Below, in pieces: positions 55,451-64,000 of a DNA stretch of 64,000 bases. Under the pieces are notes generated by a model. It was not told the origin of the DNA. It saw only the letters and a program-made list of their open reading frames with translations, and searched no databases. The position numbers were made by a program, and so were the translations under genes. Origin of the DNA: Procambarus clarkii (lineage: Eukaryota; Arthropoda; Malacostraca; Decapoda; Cambaridae); the NCBI RefSeq assembly GCF_040958095.1, contig NC_091198.1, positions 34,562,689 to 34,626,688 on the forward strand, given 5' to 3'. Every line of letters starts with the position of its first letter. Within the stretch, counting starts at the first letter, position 1.

Positions 55451-55519
55451 CTTGGCTACCTATGTGTTTTTTGTTCCAACTTTCTCGTTTCTGCATTCAT
55501 TCTCGGTATTGCCCTTATC

Positions 55520-56285
55520 TGGTACTTGGGCAATAGTTTGGTGCAGTACAGTATTTATGCGGTACTTGGGCAACAGTTCGGTGCAGTACATTATTTATGC
55601 GGTACTTGGGCAACAGTTCGGTGCAGTACATTATTTATGCGGTACTTGGGCAACAGTTCGGTGCAGTACATTATTTATGCGGTACTTGGGCAACAGTCTG
55701 GTACAGTACAGTGTTTTTGCAGTACTTGGGCAACAGTCCAGTGCAGTACATTGTTTATGCGGTACTTGGGCAACAGTCCAGCGCAGTACAGTGTTTGTGG
55801 TATTTGGGCAACAGTCTGGTGTGGTACAGTGTTTATGCGGAATCAGTCCGGTGCCGTTCAGTGTTTATGCGGTACTTGGGCAACAGTCTGGTACAGTACA
55901 TTGTTTATGCAGTACTTGGGCAACGGTCTGGTACAGTACATTGTTTATGCAGTACTTGGGCAAGAGTCCTGTACGGTACAGTGTTTATTCAGTACTTAGG
56001 CAACAGTTCGGCGCAGTACAGTGTTTATGTGGTGCTTGGGCAACAGTTCAGTGCAGCACATTGTTTATGCAGTACTTGGGCAACAGTCCTGTATGGTACA
56101 GTGTTTATGTGGTGCTTGGGCAACAGTTCAGTGCAGTACATTGTTTATTCAGTACTTAGGCAACAGTTCAGTGCAGTACAGTGTTTATGTGGTACTTGGG
56201 CAACAGTCTGGTGTGGTACAGTGCTTATGCGGAATCAGTCCGGTCTCGTTCAGTGTTTATGCGGTACTTGGACAACAGTCTGCAA
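55520..56285 (+). repeat. 40-bp minisatellite, about 19 units
   Basis: Unit 'ggtacttgggcaacagttcg' followed by 'gtgcagtacattatttatgc'. Early units are near identical, later ones vary, and two units near 55835 and 56225 carry the same internal deletion ('gcggaatcagtccggt'). Because 3x40 is a whole number of codons and the unit lacks stops in all frames, all three plus frames are open for 93-247 codons. I do not believe any is a gene. Confidence 0.95.
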
Positions 56286-56795
56286 TAATTAGTATTGTTT
56301 AAATTTTTTTTACATGGCGATGAGTGTAGAGTAATGAGGCAGTATTAACCTAATTCATAACAAAAATTTATTATTTGCTATTTTACCTGATTTTACCTGA
56401 GGCCACTAACCTAGTGGTCTTAATGAGGACAGGAAGCCAGCAGCTTGTTGAAGGTCCACTCATTTGCCTGGATGGTCTTTTCCAGATATATTTTAAAACA
56501 ACACAGTTTTGACTGTTACGGTTTCGGCGGGCAGGCAGTTTCTTGGGTTTATAAACCGGTGGGTAAAAAAATCATCTTTTCTCAGTCTTACAGTATGACT
56601 TGAGCTTGAAACCATTGCTCCTTGTTTGTGTTACATCTAACCTTCTGAAGAAAATATCTATCTTTATCCTCTAACTTGTTCAGTATTATAAAAGTTTCTA
56701 TGAGATCCCCCTGTCATGCCTGGTTTGCAGTGTTGTTAGCCCTGTGACCTTCAAGCGTTCTTGATCCAAGAGATGACTTGACTCTGGAATGACTT
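56286..56795 (-). pseudogene. Old CR1-like LINE fragment, C-terminus
   Basis: On the minus strand the order from about 56790 is a GL-C-x-L-x-R-like start, 'gatctcatagaaacttttat', a KLKSYCKTEKRR-type stretch, FFTHRFINPRNCLP and GFLSSLRPLG, with several stops. Same kind of 3' end as 23521..23662. The first 110 bases (56286..56400) are unassigned. Confidence 0.6.
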
Positions 56796-57755
56796 TTGTT
56801 GAAAGAAAAAATGACAGGTTGAGTAACAAGAACCTTTCAAACTAGAGATGCTATTCCAGTGTTGATACTTTTCAAGATGCTAGTGCTCTCTAGAGTAGAA
56901 TACTGTTGCACAATGACAGTCCATTTCAAAGCTGGAGAAATTGCTGACCTGGAGAGCATGCAGAAATCCTTTTTTGTTAGAATCCACTCAGTAAAACATC
57001 CAAATTACATTAGGACCGACTAAAATCCCTAAATCTCTATTCTCATGAGTGCAGGCGGGAGAGATACATAACAATTTACACATGGAAAATATTAGAAGGC
57101 ATGGTTCTAAATCTGCACCCAGAAATAACATCACATGAGATCAGAAGGCATGGCAGAATGTGCAGAATAACTTCGTTGAAAAGCAGAGGTGTAATAGGTG
57201 CCCTGAGAGAGAATTCTATTAATATCAGAGGCCCGAGACTGTTCAACGCATTTCCACTACACATAAGGGGCATAACTGGCCGAGGTGCCATAGGCACAAT
57301 CAGAGAACACTGTATAAACATCAGAGGTCCGCAATTGTTCAACGTCCTCCCAGTGACTATAAGAAATATTGCCGGAACAACCGTGGATGTCTTAAAGAGA
57401 AAACTAGATTGTTGTCTAAAAAAAAAAATGCTGAACCAACCGGGTTGTGGCGGGTATGTGGGCCTGTGGGTCGCTCCAAGCAACAGCCTGGTGGACCAAG
57501 CTGTCACAAGTCAAGCCTGGCCTAGGGCTGGGCTTGGGGAGTAGAAGAACTCCCAGAAACCCATCAAGCAGGACCCATCATAGTGTTCAAGAGAGAACTT
57601 AATAAACACCTCCAAAGGATACCTGATAAACCAGGCTGTGGTTCATATACCGTATCAGGCTGCGAGCAGCTGCGTCCAACAGCCTGGTTGAGCAACGAGA
57701 TTGAGGACCGGGTCGCTGGAACGTTGAGCCCTGAAATCATCGCATGTTAATGCAA
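56796..57755 (+). pseudogene. Old CR1-like LINE with a second CR1-like piece inside
   Basis: Outer fragment 56796..57282 and 57573..57755: LVLSRVEYCCTMTVHFKAGE-like, YTWKILEGMVLNLHPEITSH, SINIRGPRLFNAFP, then after the gap FKRELNKHLQRIPDKPGCGS and EIEDRVAGTLSPEI. Inner fragment 57283..57572: IGTIREHCINIRGPQLFNVL, IRNIAGTTVDVLKRKLDCCL, GCGGYVGLW, same family as 51863..55520, ending at the usual 'cccatcaagcagg'. The outer reading resumes cleanly after it. Confidence 0.7.
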
Positions 57756-57799
57756 GGTAAGTCCGGTGTTGCATCTTCTCCAGAGCAGCTATGTCCTTC

Positions 57800-58225
57800 T
57801 GAAAATAAGGTCTCTGTGCTTAAGGACATAAGAATAAAGGTAACTGCAGAAGGCCTATTGGTCCATACGAGGCGGCTCCTATTTAAAACCACCCAATCCA
57901 ACTCGTATACAGGTCCAACTCACGCTTGAAACAATCAAGGGACCCTACCTCAACCACGTTACACGATAATTGGTTCCACAAACCAACAACCCTGTTACTG
58001 AACCAGAATTTACCCAGATCTTTCCCAAATTTAAATATCCATTGTTTCGTATTCTGTCATGTGTTGATACAATACTTTTAATATCCTATTAATATCTCCA
58101 TTGTTATGTCCATTCATCCACTCGTACTCTTCTATCATGTCATCCCTAATTCTTCTCCTTTCTAGAGAATATAATTTATGCTTTGTCAATCTTTCTGCGT
58201 CCTGCCTTCCCAATACGCTTTGTCA
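57800..58225 (-). pseudogene. Further CR1-like LINE fragment
   Basis: On the minus strand 58031..58213 reads DAERLTKHKLYSLERRRIRD then MIEEYEWMNGHN, an RRxRxDMIxxY-type stretch typical of CR1-like proteins. 'cagaaggcctattggtccat' and 'cacgcttgaaacaatcaagg' around 57850..57940 form its C-terminal/3' part. Stops throughout. Confidence 0.6.
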
Positions 58226-58905
58226 TATGACGATTTGAAACAAATGATGGATTTGACAATCACTGCTGCCTCGCTTAACTTAATCCAGCTGTTTACCACA
58301 CTGTAAAAAGAGAAAGTTTTAATATTTTTTTGACACCAACCTACCATTTCTTCAATGGTCTTTTCCTCTTCTGCTACAGTGTCTATCCTAGATGGTATTT
58401 CCTTTTCCAGACAACCAAAAATGATTATGGAACTGTAGTGTTTTGTACTAATTTACTTTTGTTAACCAGTTCCTTCTTAATTGCTTGTCTGATGTCTGTT
58501 CTTGTTGCTCATTTCTGTTTTTGAATTCCAAACATACTTCTTTGATTGTTTCTTGTTTACAACTTGTGCATATGTTTCTTTTATTTACCTTTTTTTTTTT
58601 ACTTTTCCAATCCTTTGGTAACCTGTTATTTGAGCTGTCATTGAAGTTTTTCTTTGCCTAACATCCTCTTTTAGCTAGGCTGTAGGATTGCCGAGATTTT
58701 TTTCTCCGTATGTGTCTGTTTTCCTGTTAACACTTTCACAGTATAGCCTCTTCACATGTGAACTGTAAATGATCTGTGCTCCTCAGGCAGCTTGCTGGCC
58801 ACTCGATGATGCAAAAAATGTTTAGAATCATTTAATGTTTTCTAATTTATTTGTTGGGTTATAACAGATTTGGTGTCGAAATGTTAGCATATGAATTGTC
58901 TAGAG
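58226..58905. other. AT-rich unassigned sequence
   Basis: T-rich, no splice-bounded frame, no recognisable repeat. Ends at the hAT-like MITE. Confidence 0.4.
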
Positions 58906-59113
58906 CAGGCATGTCAAGCATGCAGCCTTTTACAAGCATACCTGTAGTCCGCATAAAGGATACTGTAATTTGGTATATAATATAATACAGTATACAGTAA
59001 TAGAAAAAAATATTCTGCAATAATTTTTATTAAATGACTTCAATTAGTTTCCGTGTGTGGCCCTCGTGATAAAATAGTTGTGACCCATATGGCCCTCGAG
59101 TTTGACATACCTG
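58906..59113. mobile_element. hAT-like MITE with 8-bp TSD
   Basis: gtctagag flanks it at 58898..58905 and 59114..59121. Ends are CAGGCATGTCAA and, inverted from the right, CAGGTATGTCAA. 8-bp duplications and CAGG ends are typical of hAT elements. 208 bp, AT-rich middle, no protein. Confidence 0.88.
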
Positions 59114-59121
59114 GTCTAGAG

Positions 59122-60706
59122 CTAGATGCAAAACCAAACGTGTATAATAGATTTTGGTCCTTTCTGTACATTACAGAACAAAACCTAGTGGTAAGACCTC
59201 CTTCTGGTAAAAGTTTGATCCTCATAAATGTAAATACTGTACTGTACAAGAAACAAAAACAATAATTAACAACAATGTACAAAATCAAAGTAATATAAAT
59301 TTAAATGAATTTTATCTGATGCTCTAAGCTATCATAATTGCATTTAATCTTAATTCTGTAAAAGACCTGAGGGCCTATAAGATTATATTCAGACTATATT
59401 CAATGTATAAAAAGACTATTCAAAGTATAGTTGCCATAAAAAAATATTTAAATGTGCCCCGCTGCATTTATGCACCAAATTTCTGGATTTGAAAATGTCT
59501 AATGTCTGCATTAATTTAAAATCCATTTTTACAAGTTGTAGAGCTAAGTATTTTGCACATACAGTAATCTGTAGAATTGATGAGAAGTACAATACTGTAC
59601 TTGTAAATTGAGAGCCAGTTAGAAGTTGTACAAAAATTACCTAGAAGATATAATGTCAAATATTCTGGCAATCTTTCAGGGCACTTCTAATACACTGATT
59701 TTCTTCTAATTTCCCATACCTATTGCATATGGTGTGTACTCCAAAGTGTTGAAGTTTCAGCTAAATATCTCGGGTAACAAGTTTAAACCCCCCTCCCCCC
59801 CCCTGAAAAAAATTATGTAAATTCCAAAGGTATTTAGTGATATATTCTCATTATAAATATTATTAGCATATGCCATATATATTTGATATCCAATGGCATT
59901 ATTATCCCGGATGTATCATTTACTAACCTGTATTTAAATTCTTGTAATATTATTGTAAATGTAAAGCACTAGTTCAACTCTCATTGTTGTAAGGACAAAT
60001 ATTCTTTGCCTACTAGACATGAATATTTATCTTTAAATCCATTATACCTCTGTACCACAAAAACAACCATTGAGAATATTGGATTAATATTAGTGAGCTG
60101 AAATTACATCCTAGAAGTGTACAAGTTTTGTGGCAGAGCAAGCTTTCGGGGTGGGCGGTGGGGTTGGAAAAGCTATTGTTTTTCTACAATATCATTTCTC
60201 TGGTAATGTGATGTTGAGCTTACCTTACACCCAGACTATTTTCAATGTATATTCAGTATTAATATGATATACTGTATAAATAAACAAGTGAGGTTTATAG
60301 GAAAATAATAATGGCAGGTCAAATGCTGCTAAGCTATGATAGACATTCTATCTCGCCGCCACCTGCTAGCATATTGAGGGAAGGGACTTTGCCTTGTGAT
60401 AGCCTTATATTCTCTACACGGGTTTGTAATGCCAAAGGCCGCCAGAAAAATGATCTAAAACACAAATCTAATTAATTCGCATAAATGCAAGGGTTGGAAA
60501 AAAATTATGAATTATCCTCGGCAAGATAATATACCTAGGTTTATCATTCTCCCTAGGCCAGTGACTGACCTTTCTCGGAATACAGCCTACAATTATTGTC
60601 TAACTTCTTGGTTTTTATTTAATGCTAGGTCAACACTGGCATCAGGAATGGAATGCAGTTTGCTTGGTGTAGTTCCAGAAAATTTAATATTTTTATTCTT
60701 GGGCTC
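59122..60706. other. AT-rich intron-like sequence
   Basis: No exon, repeat or RNA gene found. Many 'tactgta' motifs and a C run near 59790. Confidence 0.4.
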
Positions 60707-60710
60707 TTAA

Positions 60711-61996
60711 CCCTTAGGCTGTGCTATACTGTACTTATATAGGCGATTGGAGTAACTGTCATGAAATTGTGCACATCATACATAGGCGATTGAGGGTCTC
60801 GCGCACGATTTAAAGTCGCAAGGTCCCGCGGCTACACAGGGTTCACATCGGCTTCCTAAAGGGTCTTGTAAACAGATGCCATTTTTTTTTTTTTTTTTAA
60901 ATCATGGGCAACATCCCCGGGTGTGAGAGCCTCAATACTGAATGAGCAGTCAAGGCTGGCACATGCAGCATGAGCTAACAGCACTGCTGTTCAGCTTGTG
61001 ACCACAGCATCGCCTAAAAATGTCAAAATACCTGTATATATGTAACTGCTATTATTTAGCAATAATAGTATTATAGAAGACCCCTGACTGTGATAAAAAT
61101 GACCAGGATTCTGATAATAGCAGGATTCTGGTGATAATTACTGCTGTGCATAGTAAGTGGGAGAAGTAATCTTGGTGAGAGAGGGAGGTACTACAGTCTG
61201 CTGACTGTGTGGCCACCTGTAATTGTCTGGACTCACCATACCAGGTTCTCTGTGGTGAACACAAATGTAGATACTTATATATAACGTGTGCAATAACAGC
61301 AAAAGGAGTATGTTGGGAGGAGCCATTTTGGTGAGGGGTGGTGGTGTCTGCTAGCTGCTGTGTCACTTGTCAAGCAGTTTTTTGTGGCCACTATGTTGTT
61401 TGGACACCATACTAGCTTAACTGTAGCAGTTATGGTGAATAAAAAATGTAGATTCTGGTATATAATGTGTGTGTATATAGTTTAAAAACAGCACAAATAG
61501 TATAATAGGAGGAGGAATGTTGGCGAATTAGGGAGGGAGCGTCAGTTGACTGTGTGGTGACCTCAGTTATTGTCTTGACTCACCATACCAGCTTAATTGT
61601 ATAGTTGATTCACACATTTTATTATATAAATATATCACACCTCACACTATTGAATGATATTACTAAAAAAACAATCACATTGAAATAATTAGGTAATAAT
61701 ATCTTTGTGATAGCTCCCGCCTGTCAGCAAGGTTGGAGCAGACCGCCACATTGAGAGAGAGAGAGAGAGACCATCCTGTACCTTACAACAGGATGCCTAG
61801 TCTGTCAATGCCTCAATTTTCCCAGACTTCCTCACCCTATTGCAGCCAAAATATGTCGCCTACGATTTTTTTATTATTTTTCAGGTGATCAGGGAACACA
61901 AATGAACATTTTATAAGACAAAAAAAGAAATTTGAATTTTTATTGTTGTTGCGCCTGGCGGTGTTGAAGGCCATTAGGCCCATAGCAGCTTAAGGG
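60711..61996 (+). mobile_element. piggyBac-like non-autonomous element, copy 3, complete
   Basis: TTAA at 60707..60710 and 61997..62000. Ends are CCCTTAGGCTGTGC and, inverted, CCCTTAAGCTGCT. Shares its whole plan with 6859..8455, but is shorter because it has fewer internal units. Contains a (GA)n tract at 61756. It lies 278 bp before the BTB exon. Confidence 0.9.
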
Positions 61997-62273
61997 TTAA
62001 GAAAGTTCATTTATGGATGTAGAAATTCACATAGGCTCCTAGGCCCAGGAGCCAAATCCCAAGTGTTTTCAATTGTTTTACATTTTGTACTTGGTGTCTT
62101 CTTATGGATGTACATGTTCATGCCTATATTTGTTGAGCTTTTATATCACTTCTTACTCTGGTTTTCAAAATTACATAAACAATACATAATACATTGTATG
62201 AATATGTTGCAGAATATCATCATACATTTGCATATTCGTTTGTCCTGGTTAATTATGTCTTTTTATCTCGCAG

Positions 62274-62448
62274 ATCTAACAGAATGCCGCCTGTTGAAAT
62301 CCAGTGGTGTGATCATTCTTCAGTGCTTTTAGAGTATCTGCGCCAGCTGTATGAAGAAGGACGTTTTGTTGATGTTGGTTTAGAATGTGAAGGTCGGCAA
62401 GTCAAGGCTCACAAGGCTGTTATTTCTGCATGCAGTCCATATTTAGAG
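62274..62448 (+). CDS. BTB/POZ-domain protein, first coding exon
   Basis: Acceptor 'tttttatctcgcag' precedes the exon; the ATG is at 62284..62286, after ten bases of 5' UTR, and the donor GTAAGC starts at 62449. The 55 codons MPPVEIQWCD...SPYLE end in phase 0. HSSVLLEYLRQLYEEGRFVD, VGLECEGRQVKAHKAVISAC and SPYLE are the first half of a BTB domain (helix, first strands and the AHKAVISACS turn). In arthropods this layout, with an exon break after SPY, is common in BTB-zinc-finger transcription factors, whose BTB domain mediates dimerisation and co-repressor binding. Which protein it is cannot be told: the second half and any zinc fingers lie beyond 64000. Confidence 0.9.
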
Positions 62449-62799
62449 GTAAGCAGCTTTTTGTACTCACTCCTAGTGAGAATAAAAGCTAATGTTTGTT
62501 ATGTTGTGACTGCTATATTTAAAAATCAAATATTGCTGTCTTCAGAATGCTACCACATGTCAAGCATGGTGTTTGAGTCTATGGTATTAAAAGACATACA
62601 CATGTATGTAGATTAATAGTACAGTATTGTAAAAATTCTTTGTGGAATTCTTGAGTCATTTTCTAATTTCGGGAAAAATTTAGTTAATTTACTGTTACTA
62701 GTATTTGTTTATCTTGCCCCTCGTGTCTGTTTAATTTTCAAAGAGCCTTAAGTAATTTGATGCATTTCTTACACGTACATAGTATGTGTAATATTATTT
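62449..62799. other. BTB-gene intron
   Basis: AT-rich; the open frame through the donor is accidental. Nothing else seen. Confidence 0.5.
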
Positions 62800-63490
62800 T
62801 TGCAATAACATTATTTGGTTGTGTGCAATTTGAGGAATTTTAGTTAAATCTGTGGAACATCGCTATGCTAACAAATTTGGTGCTCATATTTAATGACACT
62901 TATACTGTATTATATTCTTTAATCAATCAGTGTTTTTGGTGTTATTACACTACAGTATATGCACACAAGTTATATATAACTATCTACATTTTTGTACACC
63001 ATAACAAATGACTAAAGTTGTCTGTTGAGAGTTTATAAACACAGAACCATGATCCAAGGTCAGCCTAGCACCTGACAGCTCAGTGTGGTGGGGGCTACCA
63101 CAAATACTTTTTACATAATTATTTAAATGTTTTTGAATGGTTTTATACCTAGTTCTTGCAGTAATATGCAATAGTGTGTAAATTGAGGAATTTATATAGT
63201 TAAATGTGTGGACCATTGCTGTGCTTAAAAATATGCTGCTCATGACATGTATATTATATTCTTTGATCAATGAAACAGTGCTTTCGCTATTATTGCATTA
63301 TATGCACACGTTATATACTGTATGTTCTACACAATTAAGGATTTGCGCCCAGTAAATCCTCCCTGGCCGGGATATGAACCCAGGATAAAGTGCTTGTGGA
63401 ACGCCAGGCAAGCGTACCACTACACCACGGGGGCCGGTTGGAATCCAATATATTTTGAAATCTAATGTTTTTATAAACCATAACGAACTA
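62800..63490 (+). repeat. Diverged tandem duplication in the BTB intron
   Basis: 62818..63010 ('ttgaggaattttagttaaat', 'tatattctttaatcaat', 'tatatgcacac', 'accataacaaatgac') recurs in order at 63182..63490 ('ttgaggaatttatatagtta', 'tatattctttgatcaat', 'tatatgcacac', 'accataacgaactac'). Offset is about 365 bp at the start and about 480 at the end, because the tRNA-like repeat at 63345..63440 is in the second copy. Confidence 0.75.
63345..63440 (-). mobile_element. tRNA-derived repeat, second family
   Basis: On the minus strand CCCGTGGTGTAGTGGTACGC (A-box region) and GGGTTCATATCCCGG (B box) lie about 45 bases apart, as in a tRNA. The body cannot be folded into a full cloverleaf with an intact acceptor stem, and it sits in a duplicated intron segment, so I call it a SINE or tRNA pseudogene and not a gene. 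Confidence 0.65.
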
Positions 63491-64000
63491 CAATTGTACC
63501 TTCGTTTACGAATTTAATCCATTCCATGAGACGGTTTGTAAACTGAAACAAATTTTCTCATAAGAAATAATGTAAATTGAATTAATCCATTCCACACCCT
63601 CAAAAATATTAACTTTAAAATACATTTTATTTAGATTACTAATATGTTGTACTACAGTATATCTTAACTCTATTGAGGACTCTTGCTGGAGTATGGAAGA
63701 TGGTGAGGAGGAGGAATGGTGTTTATATTAACCTTTTTTATGACTGTGATGTCTCACTACAGGCAAGTGTTAAAAACATAGGGAAACACAAGTGTCCTTA
63801 GGCAGATTCTTAGTAAGAGAAACGAGCAGTGAGCTACAACCAAGTCCTAGTAGTATGTCTGTAAAACGTGAGAGAGAGAGTACCCCAGAAATGTCATCAC
63901 TGCCTGATGTTATAATGGAAGGGAAGGGGACTTCCCTTCCAAACACTAACCCCCTCTCCTCCTCCTCCTCCCCCCCCCTCCTACTCCTACCCTCCCCCCC
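63490..64000 (+). mobile_element. Tigger-derived element, running off the window
   Basis: 63745..63960 matches the end of the Tigger at 5640..5850 ('cactacag-caa-tgtt', 'gagctacaaccaagtcctag', 'tcactgcctgatgttataat', 'ggacttcccttccaaacact'). Its left part, 63495..63640 ('gtttacgaatttaatccatt', 'ataagaaataatgtaaattg'), resembles the inverted Tigger right end at 5970..6050. A deleted copy with both ends and no transposase core fits; the right end lies beyond the window. Confidence 0.75.

Larger units (their letters stand above)
51863..55520 (-). mobile_element. CR1-like LINE, nearly complete, inside a 40-bp repeat
   Basis: 3' end at left ('cctgcttgatggggatctgg' read in reverse). ORF2 51896..54424 plus upstream pieces to about 54957, and ORF1 about 54926..55450. 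gcagtacagtatttatgcgg with 'tac' (23 bp) occurs on both sides (51840..51862 and 55543..55565). That unit also builds the minisatellite at 55520..56285. The fragments at 329..1132, 48601..48695 and 57283..57572 belong to this or a close family. Confidence 0.88.

Noticed and set aside
55520..56285. CRISPR-like array
   Set aside because: Direct tandem repeats without unique spacers, in eukaryotic sequence.
55520..56302. Long overlapping repeat proteins on the plus strand
   Set aside because: Frames are open only because a 40-bp stop-free unit repeats; no start context, domain or codon bias.
62980..63270. 96-codon minus-strand gene in the BTB intron
   Set aside because: AT-rich chance frame over the duplicated intron segment.

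Overview
This window is eukaryotic nuclear DNA built almost entirely of transposable elements. Two exons of ordinary host genes lie near its ends. The combination of CR1/L2-like and I-like LINEs, tRNA-derived SINEs, a Ty3/gypsy element, Tigger, piggyBac-like, hAT-like and Helitron DNA transposons, AT-rich introns and gt/ag splice sites points to an arthropod with a large repeat-rich genome. A decapod crustacean such as a crayfish is my inference; no single gene proves it.

Host genes. A 201-bp internal exon on the minus strand (6185..6385) encodes the start of the crotonase fold of mitochondrial short-chain enoyl-CoA hydratase (ECHS1). A plus-strand exon (62274..62448) carries the start codon and the first half of a BTB/POZ domain. 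A GC-richer block at 47640..47971 has two CCAAT boxes and ends in a consensus splice donor. It may be the promoter and non-coding first exon of a plus-strand gene, possibly the BTB gene 14 kb downstream.

Layout. 1..6100: end of a piggyBac-like element, a CR1-like LINE fragment, unidentified GC-rich sequence cut by a SINE, and a broken Tigger transposon. 6.2..8.5 kb: ECHS1 exon and a piggyBac-like non-autonomous element. 8.9..32.2 kb: a tower of nested retrotransposons, up to four levels deep, with insertion order readable from target-site duplications (TSDs). Its largest member is a 7.6-kb LTR retrotransposon (24559..32134) with gypsy-type domains in the copia-type order, integrase before reverse transcriptase. 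32.2..47.6 kb: three I-like LINEs with an RNase H domain, one essentially full length (33179..38875), with LINE, SINE and MITE insertions inside them. 47.6..62 kb: candidate promoter, minisatellites, old CR1-like fragments, a Helitron, a nearly complete CR1-like LINE whose ORF1 carries CCCH zinc fingers, a 40-bp minisatellite, a hAT-like MITE and a third piggyBac-like copy. 62..64 kb: BTB exon, a duplicated intron segment, a tRNA-derived repeat and a Tigger-derived end.

Names used here: LINE-A and LINE-B are two related CR1/L2-like families. In LINE-A the 3' end carries 'gctttaggcattgtatgtac'. In LINE-B it carries 'ccactagt...gcgcagcgtttcgggca' (read on the opposite strand) and an (AAAT)n tail. 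I-like A, B, C and D are LINEs with endonuclease, reverse transcriptase, RNase H and a C-terminal CCHC motif. All similarities were judged by eye within the window; no alignment or database search was run.
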